Assembly (NCBI GenBank): GCA_902488725.1
Contig: CABTXO010000149.1
Location: forward strand, 1-5,192
Source: an uncultured Bacteroidales bacterium
GTDB lineage: Bacteria > Bacteroidota > Bacteroidia > Bacteroidales > UBA932
Direction of reading: 5' to 3'
Length of the DNA: 5,192 nucleotides
In this document: positions 1 through 5,192 of the stretch, piece by piece
Numbering within the stretch: the stretch's first letter is position 1
Layout: every line of letters begins with the position of its first letter
Position numbers and translations under genes: made by a program
The notes under the pieces: model-generated
The model's input: the letters and a program-made list of their open reading frames with translations, nothing else
The model's database searches: none
Told to the model about the DNA's origin: nothing

Positions 1-58
1 ACTTTCAACGCCGTACACGCACTTCCTCGGAGGCTTACAGCGGGTGGAATGTGCTGTT

Positions 59-1315
59 TTAAAGCGAACGTCCGCAAAGGTAGTCTATCATGTTTTCAAT
101 CGTTTTACTGCAGACCGGGCAGAAAGGATGGTAATCTTTCATCATGCAATGTTCGGCAGGACGATAGATGCCCTTTGCAGCGTAAGCCGCACCTTCGTAG
201 GTTCCCACCCCCTCTTCGCGGTCGACCATCGCCTTCCATTTTGAACCAAAATCAACCAACGTGGTGATATTGGGCTCCCACGGTTCATAATTTAACTTAT
301 GAAAGTCTTCATACGCCACCGTCGATGTATAATACTCGTCGGCAAGTCCGGCAAAGCTGTGCCCCAACTCGTGCACAAACACCTGCGGAGTGAGCCGGTT
401 GTGGGCCGTACCTATCGCATAGAGATTGTATATTCCGCCACCGCCATACCGCTCTTCATTGACCAGGATGAAGACGGCATCACACGGCACATTGGCCGAC
501 AAATCTCTGATGGAGCGCATATCGCGGGTGGTGAGGTATCGTTCCACCCCGAACGTGTAAAAACCGGTGTTCAGCACGGTGTTCTTGAAAATGCCCTCGC
601 CCGATACGTCGCACCCCTCATGGACCGAAGGGGCACACACGGCCCGCACATTAAAGTCGTCCCTGTGATTTGAGAAAGGGGGGAATGTAAAAAGCGCTTC
701 AGTGAATCTCCGTGCATCGGCCTCGAAAAGTTTCAGCTGATCGGCAGTATATCCTTCGCCCAGAAACAGCAAATCCACCTTTTCTGCGGGAGCGCCCTTC
801 TCCTGAAGCACAAATGCAGGATAGGAAGGTTTCTCGCTTTTGTCAATGATCAAATCATCGGGTTTCAACTTCATGTCGAACAGTTTATGGAAAACAGGAT
901 TATGACGGTCGCGACTGTTGAGCGTGACCATCACGGGCTTTTTGGGAAACGGGGTGACGATACTGTTTACCCACGACTCCTTGTGCTGCTTTGCCTCTGC
1001 AGTGGTCCGCCACTCTTCAAACAGCGTATTGAAACTGCGGGTGTAGATGGTGTCACCGCTCTCCCGATCTTGAAGCACAACCTGATAACTGCCGTACGAA
1101 AGCGGTTCGATAAGGTTTGTTCGGGGACCGCTCCAACACGGCTCCTGATAAAGTTGCAGGGGCGCAGCCGTCTCCTCTTCGGAAGAACCTGTCAGTACAA
1201 AGTCAATGCGCAGACTTCTGTCAATGAAACGGTCATCGAATTTCACTTGCGCCATGGAGAGCGGAGCCGCCAGAAGCAATGCGATGAGAAAAGAACTGTT
1301 TTTGCTGATCATCAT
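59..1315 (-). CDS. Secreted M64-family zinc metallopeptidase (IgA-peptidase-like)
   Basis: The 418-residue protein is predicted to be an exported zinc endopeptidase of peptidase family M64, the family that includes the Clostridium ramosum IgA protease and many uncharacterised Bacteroidales proteins. Residues 1-22 form a signal peptide (short polar start, hydrophobic stretch FLIALLLAAPL, cleavage probably after SMA before Q23). There is no lipobox cysteine, so the product is probably periplasmic or secreted. Residues about 23-150 resemble the N-terminal beta-rich domain of the family. The catalytic domain follows: VDLLFLGEGYT near 180-190, then HELGHSFAGLADEY at 315-328, giving zinc ligands H315 and H319, catalytic E316 and a likely third ligand D326. 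The C-terminus has the family's cysteine-rich end (HCMM at 389-392, CPVC at 399-402). Tandem ATG codons start the gene, and the first is used here. It begins 13 bases after the rsmA stop, so it is probably in the same transcript. Its base composition looks less GC-rich than its neighbours. The substrate is unknown, and IgA cleavage cannot be inferred from sequence. Confidence 0.9.
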   Translation of the reverse strand: MMISKNSSFLIALLLAAPLSMAQVKFDDRFIDRSLRIDFVLTGSSEEETAAPLQLYQEPCWSGPRTNLIEPLSYGSYQVVLQDRESGDTIYTRSFNTLFEEWRTTAEAKQHKESWVNSIVTPFPKKPVMVTLNSRDRHNPVFHKLFDMKLKPDDLIIDKSEKPSYPAFVLQEKGAPAEKVDLLFLGEGYTADQLKLFEADARRFTEALFTFPPFSNHRDDFNVRAVCAPSVHEGCDVSGEGIFKNTVLNTGFYTFGVERYLTTRDMRSIRDLSANVPCDAVFILVNEERYGGGGIYNLYAIGTAHNRLTPQVFVHELGHSFAGLADEYYTSTVAYEDFHKLNYEPWEPNITTLVDFGSKWKAMVDREEGVGTYEGAAYAAKGIYRPAEHCMMKDYHPFCPVCSKTIENMIDYLCGRSL

Positions 1316-1328
1316 AATAGAAATGTGT

Positions 1329-2171
1329 TTATTGATTGTTCATTTGATCGTATGTCAGAAACCGGTTCGTCAGCGCGATAAAATCTTCCACCGAAAGCCG
1401 TTCCGGGCGCAGGGCGAACACCGGCTCGGAAAGGACGCAGACATATTCAGCCGTCCCGGGGAGGAATTTCTGCGCCAGGAGCGGTCTCAACGAGTTGCGC
1501 AGGGTCTTGCGGCGCTGGCCGAACGAGGTCTTGACGAGGGTCTTGAACAGCTTTTCGTCGCAGCCGAGCGACTGGCGGCCGTTGCGGCGCAGGCGGATCA
1601 CCGCCGACTGGACCTTCGGGGGCGGGGCGAAGGCACCCGGGCCCACCGGGAAAAGATATTCAATGTCGTACCAGGCCTGCAGCAGCACCGAGAGGATGCC
1701 GTAGGTCTTGGTGCCGGGCTTCTCGGCGATGCGGTCGGCGACTTCCTTCTGGATCATGCACACCACTTCGGGGATGCGGTCGCGGTGCTCCAGCACCTTG
1801 AAGAAGATCTGCGAGGAGATGTTGTAGGGGAAGTTGCCGATGATGCGGAAACTGCCCGGGAAACGGCGTTCGAGGTCCATCTTCAGGAAGTCTTCCTGCA
1901 GCAGACGGCCTTCCAGGGCCGGAAAATGCTTGCGGAGATACTCCACCGATTCTCCGTCCAGCTCGACGGCGGTCAGGTCCAGCTCCGGCCGCTGCAGCAG
2001 GTACTGTGTAAGCACCCCCATGCCCGGCCCCACCTCGAGGACGGGAATCTTTTCGGTCCGGCTGTCATCCGCATCCGGTGCCTCCACGGCGAGCGCCTCC
2101 ACGATCGCCCGCGCGATGCCCTGATCCATCAGGAAATGCTGCCCCAGCGACTTCTTTGCCCGTACTTCCAT
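1329..2171 (-). CDS. rsmA: 16S rRNA (adenine1518-N6/adenine1519-N6)-dimethyltransferase RsmA (KsgA)
   Basis: This cytoplasmic enzyme uses S-adenosylmethionine to dimethylate two adjacent adenines in the 3'-terminal hairpin of 16S rRNA during late 30S assembly. The protein of 280 residues matches the usual family length. Visible motifs are the N-terminal KKSLGQHFL (6-14), the SAM-binding motif I EVGPGMGVLT (46-55), the acidic ribose-binding residue in AVELDGES (68-75), the catalytic motif NFPYNIS (113-119), FAPPPKVQS (181-189) and the C-terminal-domain signature FGQRRKTLRNSL (217-228). The frame is open 35 codons further upstream to 2276. The start at 2171 is chosen because family members begin just before KKSLGQHFL and because a -7 promoter element lies at 2193-2200, inside that extension. 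It is transcribed divergently from the sigma-factor unit and probably leads into the M64 peptidase gene. All catalytic motifs are intact. Confidence 0.97.
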   Translation of the reverse strand: MEVRAKKSLGQHFLMDQGIARAIVEALAVEAPDADDSRTEKIPVLEVGPGMGVLTQYLLQRPELDLTAVELDGESVEYLRKHFPALEGRLLQEDFLKMDLERRFPGSFRIIGNFPYNISSQIFFKVLEHRDRIPEVVCMIQKEVADRIAEKPGTKTYGILSVLLQAWYDIEYLFPVGPGAFAPPPKVQSAVIRLRRNGRQSLGCDEKLFKTLVKTSFGQRRKTLRNSLRPLLAQKFLPGTAEYVCVLSEPVFALRPERLSVEDFIALTNRFLTYDQMNNQ

Positions 2172-2192
2172 ATTCCCAAGATTTCGATGCAG

Positions 2193-2200
2193 CGAAGATA
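2193..2200 (-). promoter_or_regulatory. Putative Bacteroidota -7 element for rsmA
   Basis: Read on the minus strand this is TATCTTCG, one mismatch from the Bacteroidota sigma-A -7 consensus TAnnTTTG. It lies about 20 bases upstream of the chosen rsmA start, implying a very short leader. No TTTG-like -33 element is seen at the usual spacing of about 19 bases, so the call rests on the -7 element alone. Confidence 0.5.
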
Positions 2201-2227
2201 CGAAAACCCGTGCGTTTTTGCTATCTT
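2195..2227. repeat. Imperfect inverted repeat in divergent rsmA / sigma-unit intergenic region
   Basis: The arms AAGATA (2195-2200) and TATCTT (2222-2227) are perfect complements. Inside them GAAAAC (2202-2207) pairs with GTTTTT (2214-2219) with one mismatch or shift. The two TATCTT elements point outwards, one on each strand, so the dyad places -7-like sequences for both divergent transcripts symmetrically. It could be a regulator binding site or only a pair of back-to-back promoters. The plus-strand element (TATCTTGA, 2222-2229) is a poor match to the consensus. Confidence 0.35.
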
Positions 2228-2284
2228 GAGAAAAATCTCGCTGCCGTTGCAACCTTTCGGGGCCGAGCGAAGTCAAACTTGTGT

Positions 2285-2299
2285 ATTCCGAAACGGAAT
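2285..2299 (+). repeat. Short perfect hairpin upstream of the DUF6249-like gene
   Basis: ATTCCG and CGGAAT are perfect 6-base arms around an AAA loop, ending 21 bases before the ATG at 2321. An A-rich stretch follows it instead of a T-run, so it does not look like a terminator. It could be an operator or a leader hairpin affecting translation of the downstream unit, or chance. Confidence 0.3.
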
Positions 2300-2320
2300 G
2301 GCAATAAAAAAACGAAGATT

Positions 2321-2758
2321 ATGAACTTAGGAGAAAATTTGCTTCCGATTTTTGTATGTGTCGTGCTTCCCGTGGCGGTCGTGTGGATCATCTCCTCCGC
2401 CAAAAAGCACGAAATGGACCGCAAGACCGATGTCATGCTGAAAGCCATTGAAAACGGCCAGCAGGTGGACCCGGAGATGTTCAAACAGGTGAAGGAGGCG
2501 CGCAGCACGAAGCGGGCCCTGCTCGAAAAGCTCAACGGCGCGCTGGTCTGCTTCTTCATCGGGCTCGCGCTCCTGGCTGTCAGGCTGTTCGGCATCGATT
2601 GGACCGACGGATTCGTGGATGCCGGCCGGTTCGGACGGGGTTCTCTCACCGGTGCCTTCATCCTGATAGCCGTCGGCATCGCATTGTTCATCAGCTATCT
2701 GGTCGGCAAGAAGATGCTGGCAGACGAAATCCGCAAAGAAGAACAGAAGCAGCCGTAA
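2321..2758 (+). CDS. DUF6249-like three-helix membrane protein
   Basis: A 145-residue inner-membrane protein of unknown function. It has three hydrophobic segments at about 7-25, 72-90 and 110-128. Between the first and second lies a charged, probably cytoplasmic, helical region (about 27-70) containing DRKTDVMLKAIENGQQVDPEMF, described here as residues 33-54 with the recognisable AIENG...VDPE core. The C-terminus is charged (KEEQKQP). This pattern is what I recall for the Bacteroidota DUF6249 proteins commonly found beside ECF sigma factor genes, but the family name is from memory. The frame is open back to 2078, but the ATG at 2321 is preferred because the earlier part is antisense to rsmA and of unusual composition. 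A TTG at 2339, preceded by AGGAG, is a weaker alternative. It is the first gene of a three-gene unit and ends 3 bases before the sigma factor start. Confidence 0.75.
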   Translation: MNLGENLLPIFVCVVLPVAVVWIISSAKKHEMDRKTDVMLKAIENGQQVDPEMFKQVKEARSTKRALLEKLNGALVCFFIGLALLAVRLFGIDWTDGFVDAGRFGRGSLTGAFILIAVGIALFISYLVGKKMLADEIRKEEQKQP

Positions 2759-2761
2759 CCG

Positions 2762-3250
2762 TTGGACCGGGAGCAGTTCATAGCGGCTGTGACTCCTGTG
2801 CAGGAACCTCTCCGGAGATTTCTGTGCGGGTTGTGCCGGGGAGATTCTGCCGAGGCGGACGACCTGGCCCAGGAGGCACTGGTCAAGGCCTACCTCGCCG
2901 GCAGCGCCTTCCGGGGCGAGGCGAAGTTCTCGACCTGGCTCTTCCGCATCGCCTGGAACTGCTTCTACGACCGTTCAAAACAGCTTCTGCGACGGGAGAC
3001 CGTGCCGCTGGAAACGCCGGAAGCCCGGAACGTTCCGGACAACCACGCTTCCGATGACGGCTTCCGCCACCAGGAACTCCATGCGGCCCTGGACCTGCTG
3101 CAGCCGGCGGAGAAGGCTGCGGTCCTGCTCTTCTACATGGAAGACCGGCCGGTGAAGGAAATCGCCGCCGTCCTCTCCTGCCCGGAAGGGACTGTCAAGT
3201 CCCACCTCTCCCGGGCGCGCGTCAAACTCAAAAATATGCTTTCGCCATGA
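2762..3250 (+). CDS. ECF-type RNA polymerase sigma factor (sigma-70 family)
   Basis: A 162-residue group IV sigma factor that would direct RNA polymerase to its own promoter set. Region 2 spans about 12-76: DDLAQEALVKAY (33-44) is the core-binding helix and FSTWLFRIAWNCFYD (56-70) covers regions 2.3-2.4. A linker of about 35 residues follows. Region 4 spans about 107-158, with the helix-turn-helix in KEIAAVLSCPEGTVKSHLSRA (residues 132-152). There are no extra domains and length is normal for the class. The start is a TTG at 2762, only 3 bases after the upstream stop. In-frame GTG codons at 2789 and 2798 are alternatives, but they would remove the start of region 2, and no in-frame ATG lies near. 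The last codons overlap the next gene by 4 bases (ATGA). No FecR-type anti-sigma gene is present, so the flanking membrane proteins are the candidate regulators. Its target genes cannot be read from this window. Confidence 0.93.
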   Translation: MDREQFIAAVTPVQEPLRRFLCGLCRGDSAEADDLAQEALVKAYLAGSAFRGEAKFSTWLFRIAWNCFYDRSKQLLRRETVPLETPEARNVPDNHASDDGFRHQELHAALDLLQPAEKAAVLLFYMEDRPVKEIAAVLSCPEGTVKSHLSRARVKLKNMLSP

Positions 3251-3666
3251 ATATGCCCACAGCCCCTTCTGCCCGAGCAGATGAACAACTGAAAGACTTT
3301 TTCCAAAGCCGCAAACCGGCCGTCGGAGACGGCGGCATATTCCTGGACACCCTGCAGACCAGACTGCTGGCGGTGGAAGAGATCAAACGGATGAAGGCGG
3401 CCCAGACGCGCCACACCCGGAGACTGCTGGGCATCGTCTTCCTCTGCGGGGTCCTCGGCGGGATGCTGCTGGTGCTGCTGATGCGGGACATCCCGCTTCC
3501 GGACACCCCCGGCGGTCTTCTGTCTTGGTTCCAGATCGTGCCCACGATTCCGAACAGCCTTCTGGCTTGGCTCCGGGCCGTTCCGGCGGCCGTTCAGTAC
3601 CTCTTCTGCGCCCTCGTCGCCGCCGCCGCCCTCGTGCCCTCCCTCAAGGCCCTCGCCTCCGACTGA
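3247..3666 (+). CDS. Small membrane protein coupled to the sigma factor (DUF5056-like)
   Basis: A 139-residue protein with a soluble N-terminus of about 58 residues, a membrane segment at about 59-79 and a second hydrophobic segment at about 113-133. The linker between them is proline-rich and contains LSWFQ and AWLR, probably exposed to the periplasm. The N-terminal DEQLKDFFQSRKPAV...G.FLDTLQTRL (about 12-39) resembles the (D)xxLKxFF...DNGF pattern I recall for Bacteroidota DUF5056 proteins, which often follow ECF sigma genes. The assignment is from memory and tentative. The ATG at 3247 overlaps the sigma TGA by 4 bases, implying translational coupling and matched production. Topology (cytoplasmic N-domain then membrane helix) is like an anti-sigma factor, but no known anti-sigma domain is recognisable. 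A second ATG at 3253 is an alternative start. Confidence 0.75.
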   Translation: MNMPTAPSARADEQLKDFFQSRKPAVGDGGIFLDTLQTRLLAVEEIKRMKAAQTRHTRRLLGIVFLCGVLGGMLLVLLMRDIPLPDTPGGLLSWFQIVPTIPNSLLAWLRAVPAAVQYLFCALVAAAALVPSLKALASD

Positions 3667-3688
3667 GCAACCGTTTCCGAAAATAGCG

Positions 3689-3696
3689 TACCTTTG
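3689..3696 (+). promoter_or_regulatory. Bacteroidota -7 element for yecH
   Basis: TACCTTTG matches the TAnnTTTG consensus exactly and lies 22 bases before the yecH ATG, which would give a leader of roughly 15 bases. No clear TTTG -33 element is seen at normal spacing. It indicates that yecH is transcribed separately from the sigma-factor unit. Confidence 0.65.
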
Positions 3697-3718
3697 TGCG
3701 CTTAACGAACATAGGCAC

Positions 3719-3946
3719 ATGACACACGGACACGAAGTCCTGGCAATGATGCAAGGGCACAGCTATACGGAAGAAGGATTGCTGAAGGCGATCCTGGACA
3801 GGTTCGGACCGGAGGAACGGTTCTTCACCTGCTCGGCGGACAACCTGACCGCCCGAGGGCTGATTGATTTTCTGAAGGAACACGGCAAGTTCATGCCCCT
3901 GGGGGAAGGCTTTACCGTAGACTCATCCAAAGTCTGCCATCGCTAG
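3719..3946 (+). CDS. yecH: YecH-family (DUF2492) putative metal-binding protein
   Basis: A 75-residue soluble protein matching the small YecH family along its whole length. Recognisable features are HGHEVLAMM at 3-11, a helix containing [28 protein letters not shown] at 35-52, GKFMP at 56-60, and the C-terminal KVCHR at 71-75. H3, H5, C38, C73 and H74 are the conserved residues that would suit metal coordination, and the family is described as probably metal-binding, with no established biochemical role. No signal peptide or membrane segment is present, so it should be cytoplasmic. It ends in TAG. It has its own -7 element and a possible hairpin terminator, so it is probably monocistronic between the sigma unit and aspS. 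Confidence 0.9.
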   Translation: MTHGHEVLAMMQGHSYTEEGLLKAILDRFGPEERFFTCSADNLTARGLIDFLKEHGKFMPLGEGFTVDSSKVCHR

Positions 3947-3981
3947 CTTCAACCCCGACATCTCAATGATTCTAAGGTCGG

Positions 3982-4001
3982 ATCATCCGCTCCCGGATGA
4001 T
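3982..4001 (+). terminator. Possible hairpin terminator after yecH
   Basis: ATCATCCG (3982-3989) and CGGATGAT (3994-4001) form a perfect 8-base stem with a 4-base CTCC loop, with an extra G-U pair possible at the base. It begins 35 bases after the yecH stop and is followed by TTTCTG, a weak U-tract. It fits an intrinsic terminator of modest strength. The same CGGAT core recurs at 3979 and 4012, so a protein-binding site is an alternative reading. Confidence 0.45.
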
Positions 4002-4039
4002 TTCTGCCGGACGGATGACCATTTCCGGGGAGAATTTGC

Positions 4040-4047
4040 TAACTTTG
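4040..4047 (+). promoter_or_regulatory. Bacteroidota -7 element for aspS
   Basis: TAACTTTG is an exact match to TAnnTTTG, 38 bases upstream of the aspS ATG. A consensus -33 TTTG is not visible at the expected spacing. Its position inside the upstream open extension of the aspS frame supports the start at 4086 over the ATG at 3966. Confidence 0.65.
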
Positions 4048-4085
4048 CGGGTTGTGAAAACGCGCAAACAATAAAGCATTCAGAT

Positions 4086-5171
4086 ATGTACAGAGATCAC
4101 ACTTGCGGAGAGCTCCGCATCGGGGATGTCGGACAGACCGTGACCCTCGCCGGATGGGTGCAGCGGTCCCGGAAACTCGGCGGCATGACGTTCATCGACC
4201 TGCGCGACCGCTACGGCATCACGCAGCTCGTGGTCGAGGCGGACGCCGCGGCCGAATTGGTCGAAACCGCCACCTCCCTCGGCCGGGAATATGTCATCCA
4301 GGCCGTCGGCGAAGTCGTGGAACGCCAGAGCAAGAACCCGAAGATGCCCACGGGCGACATCGAAATCAAACTCGAACAAATCCATATTCTCAACAAGTCC
4401 GTCACGCCACCGTTCACCATCGAGGACGAAAGCGACGGCGGCGAGGACATCCGCGCCAAGTACCGCTACCTCGACCTGCGCCGCGGGCCGCTCCAGCGCG
4501 CCCTCTCCCTGCGCCACCGGATCGCGCACGAGGTGCGCAACTACCTGGACGGACAGGGTTTCATGGAGATCGAGACTCCGTATCTGATCAAATCCACGCC
4601 GGAAGGCGCCCGCGACTTCGTCGTGCCCTCCCGGATGAACCCCGGCCAGTTCTACGCCCTGCCCCAGTCGCCCCAGACCTTCAAACAGCTGCTGATGGTC
4701 GCCGGCTACGACCGCTACATGCAGATCGTCCGGTGCTTCCGCGACGAGGACTTGCGTGCCGACCGCCAGCCCGAGTTCACCCAGATCGACTGCGAAATGT
4801 CCTTCGTGGAGCAGGATGACGTGCTGAATATGTTCGAAGGCATGATGCGGACCCTGTTCAAGAACGTGCTGGACGTGGAGATTCCCAATCCCCTCCCGCG
4901 CATGCGCTGGTTCGATGCGATGGACCGCTACGGTTCCGACAAGCCGGACATCCGCTTCGGCATGACCATCCACGAAATCACCCCGTTCGTGCAGGGAAAG
5001 GGTTTCGGCGTGTTCGATAACGCGAAGTACGTGGGCGGCATCTGCGTGCCCGGGGCGGCGGAATGGTCCCGCAAGCAGCTGGACGAACTGACCGAATGGG
5101 TGAAGCGTCCGCAGGTGGGTGCCAAGGGGCTGATCTACATCAAGTTCGGCGAGGAAGGCTCCGTCAAGTAA
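4086..5171 (+). CDS. aspS: Aspartyl-tRNA synthetase, interrupted by in-frame TAA before motif 3
   Basis: AspRS is a cytoplasmic class II synthetase that activates aspartate with ATP and charges tRNA-Asp. The 361 codons cover roughly the first 60% of a bacterial AspRS (usually about 580-600 residues). Seen in order: the tRNA anticodon-binding OB fold at about 15-100 ([20 protein letters not shown]), RYLDLRR at 127-133, motif 1 around [10 protein letters not shown] (158-167), the GARDF loop (174-178), QSPQ (194-197), motif 2 in [16 protein letters not shown] (218-233), RYGSDKPD (281-288) and the start of the bacterial insertion domain. The ATG at 4086 gives the standard Bacteroidales N-terminus (MYR.HTCGELR), and the frame upstream to 3966 is not conserved. 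The frame stops at TAA (5169-5171) where relatives have serine in a VKSSVDKFY-type segment. The next seven codons (SVDKFYT) continue the family sequence. Motif 3, with the ATP-binding arginine, would lie beyond the window, so the truncated product should be inactive. Nothing else in the frame looks damaged. Confidence 0.93.
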   Translation: MYRDHTCGELRIGDVGQTVTLAGWVQRSRKLGGMTFIDLRDRYGITQLVVEADAAAELVETATSLGREYVIQAVGEVVERQSKNPKMPTGDIEIKLEQIHILNKSVTPPFTIEDESDGGEDIRAKYRYLDLRRGPLQRALSLRHRIAHEVRNYLDGQGFMEIETPYLIKSTPEGARDFVVPSRMNPGQFYALPQSPQTFKQLLMVAGYDRYMQIVRCFRDEDLRADRQPEFTQIDCEMSFVEQDDVLNMFEGMMRTLFKNVLDVEIPNPLPRMRWFDAMDRYGSDKPDIRFGMTIHEITPFVQGKGFGVFDNAKYVGGICVPGAAEWSRKQLDELTEWVKRPQVGAKGLIYIKFGEEGSVK

Positions 5172-5192
5172 TCCGTGGACAAGTTCTACACG
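5172..5192 (+). other. aspS: Continuation of the aspS reading frame after the TAA, cut by window edge
   Basis: These seven codons, in the same frame as aspS, read SVDKFYT. This matches the sequence that follows the same point in AspRS proteins (E. coli has a comparable SPVAKF segment). It shows that the homologous gene extends past the stop and that the interruption is a codon change, not a frameshift or a natural end. Confidence 0.85.

Noticed and set aside
1..58. C-terminal end of a convergent plus-strand gene (open frame ending at TAA 60-62)
   Set aside because: Only about 19 codons are visible, with no recognisable sequence. This is too little to separate from chance.
2172..2276. N-terminal extension of RsmA to an ATG at 2276
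   Set aside because: The extra 35 residues are not a family feature, and the likely -7 element lies within them.
1206..2324. Long open frame of 372 codons on the plus strand across rsmA
   Set aside because: It is antisense to rsmA, whose motifs are all intact. The translation is low-complexity and rich in R, E, A and L, with no recognisable family, as expected for a shadow frame in GC-rich DNA.
3966..4085. 40-residue N-terminal extension of AspRS from the ATG at 3966
   Set aside because: Family members start at MYR.HTCGELR, and the extension covers a hairpin and a consensus -7 element.
4080..4973. 297-codon open frame on the minus strand across aspS
   Set aside because: It lies opposite a well-conserved aspS frame, with H/V/D/G-biased composition typical of antisense shadows. 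No motif or start signal supports it.
5169..5171. Genome-wide reassignment of TAA to an amino acid
   Set aside because: Three other genes in the window end naturally at TAA, with full-length family-sized products. A global code change is therefore not supported.

Overview
The window looks like a chromosomal segment from a member of the Bacteroidota, most likely order Bacteroidales. The evidence is the protein families (a secreted M64 peptidase, and small membrane proteins resembling DUF6249 and DUF5056 around an ECF sigma factor), an aspartyl-tRNA synthetase N-terminus of the Bacteroidales type, and TAnnTTTG-type promoter -7 elements in front of two genes. The coding DNA is mostly GC-rich by eye, which would suit an Alistipes/Rikenellaceae-like gut lineage better than a low-GC Bacteroides. 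That placement is inference only.

Left part (59-2171, minus strand): rsmA (16S rRNA dimethyltransferase) is followed after 13 bases by a secreted M64 zinc peptidase, so the two are probably co-transcribed. The peptidase gene looks less GC-rich than everything to its right. The first 58 bases are downstream of the peptidase stop and hold nothing I can identify.

Middle (2172-3666): a 149-base divergent intergenic region contains an imperfect dyad with outward-facing -7-like elements and a short perfect hairpin. It leads on the plus strand into a tight three-gene unit: a DUF6249-like three-helix membrane protein, an ECF sigma factor with a TTG start 3 bases after the previous stop, and a two-helix membrane protein resembling DUF5056 whose ATG overlaps the sigma stop (ATGA). 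The layout suggests a membrane-associated ECF signalling module.

Right part (3667-5192, plus strand): yecH, a small putative metal-binding protein with its own good -7 element and a possible hairpin terminator, is followed by aspS with a consensus -7 element. aspS encodes a normal N-terminal two thirds of AspRS, but the frame is closed by TAA at 5169-5171 where the family has a serine. The homologous reading frame continues beyond that stop to the window edge. This is the most notable feature here: a nonsense change in an essential gene, or a sequence/assembly error.

I found no RNA genes, CRISPR array, insertion sequence or phage gene. Apart from the aspS stop, most of the window is ordinary housekeeping and envelope/signalling DNA.
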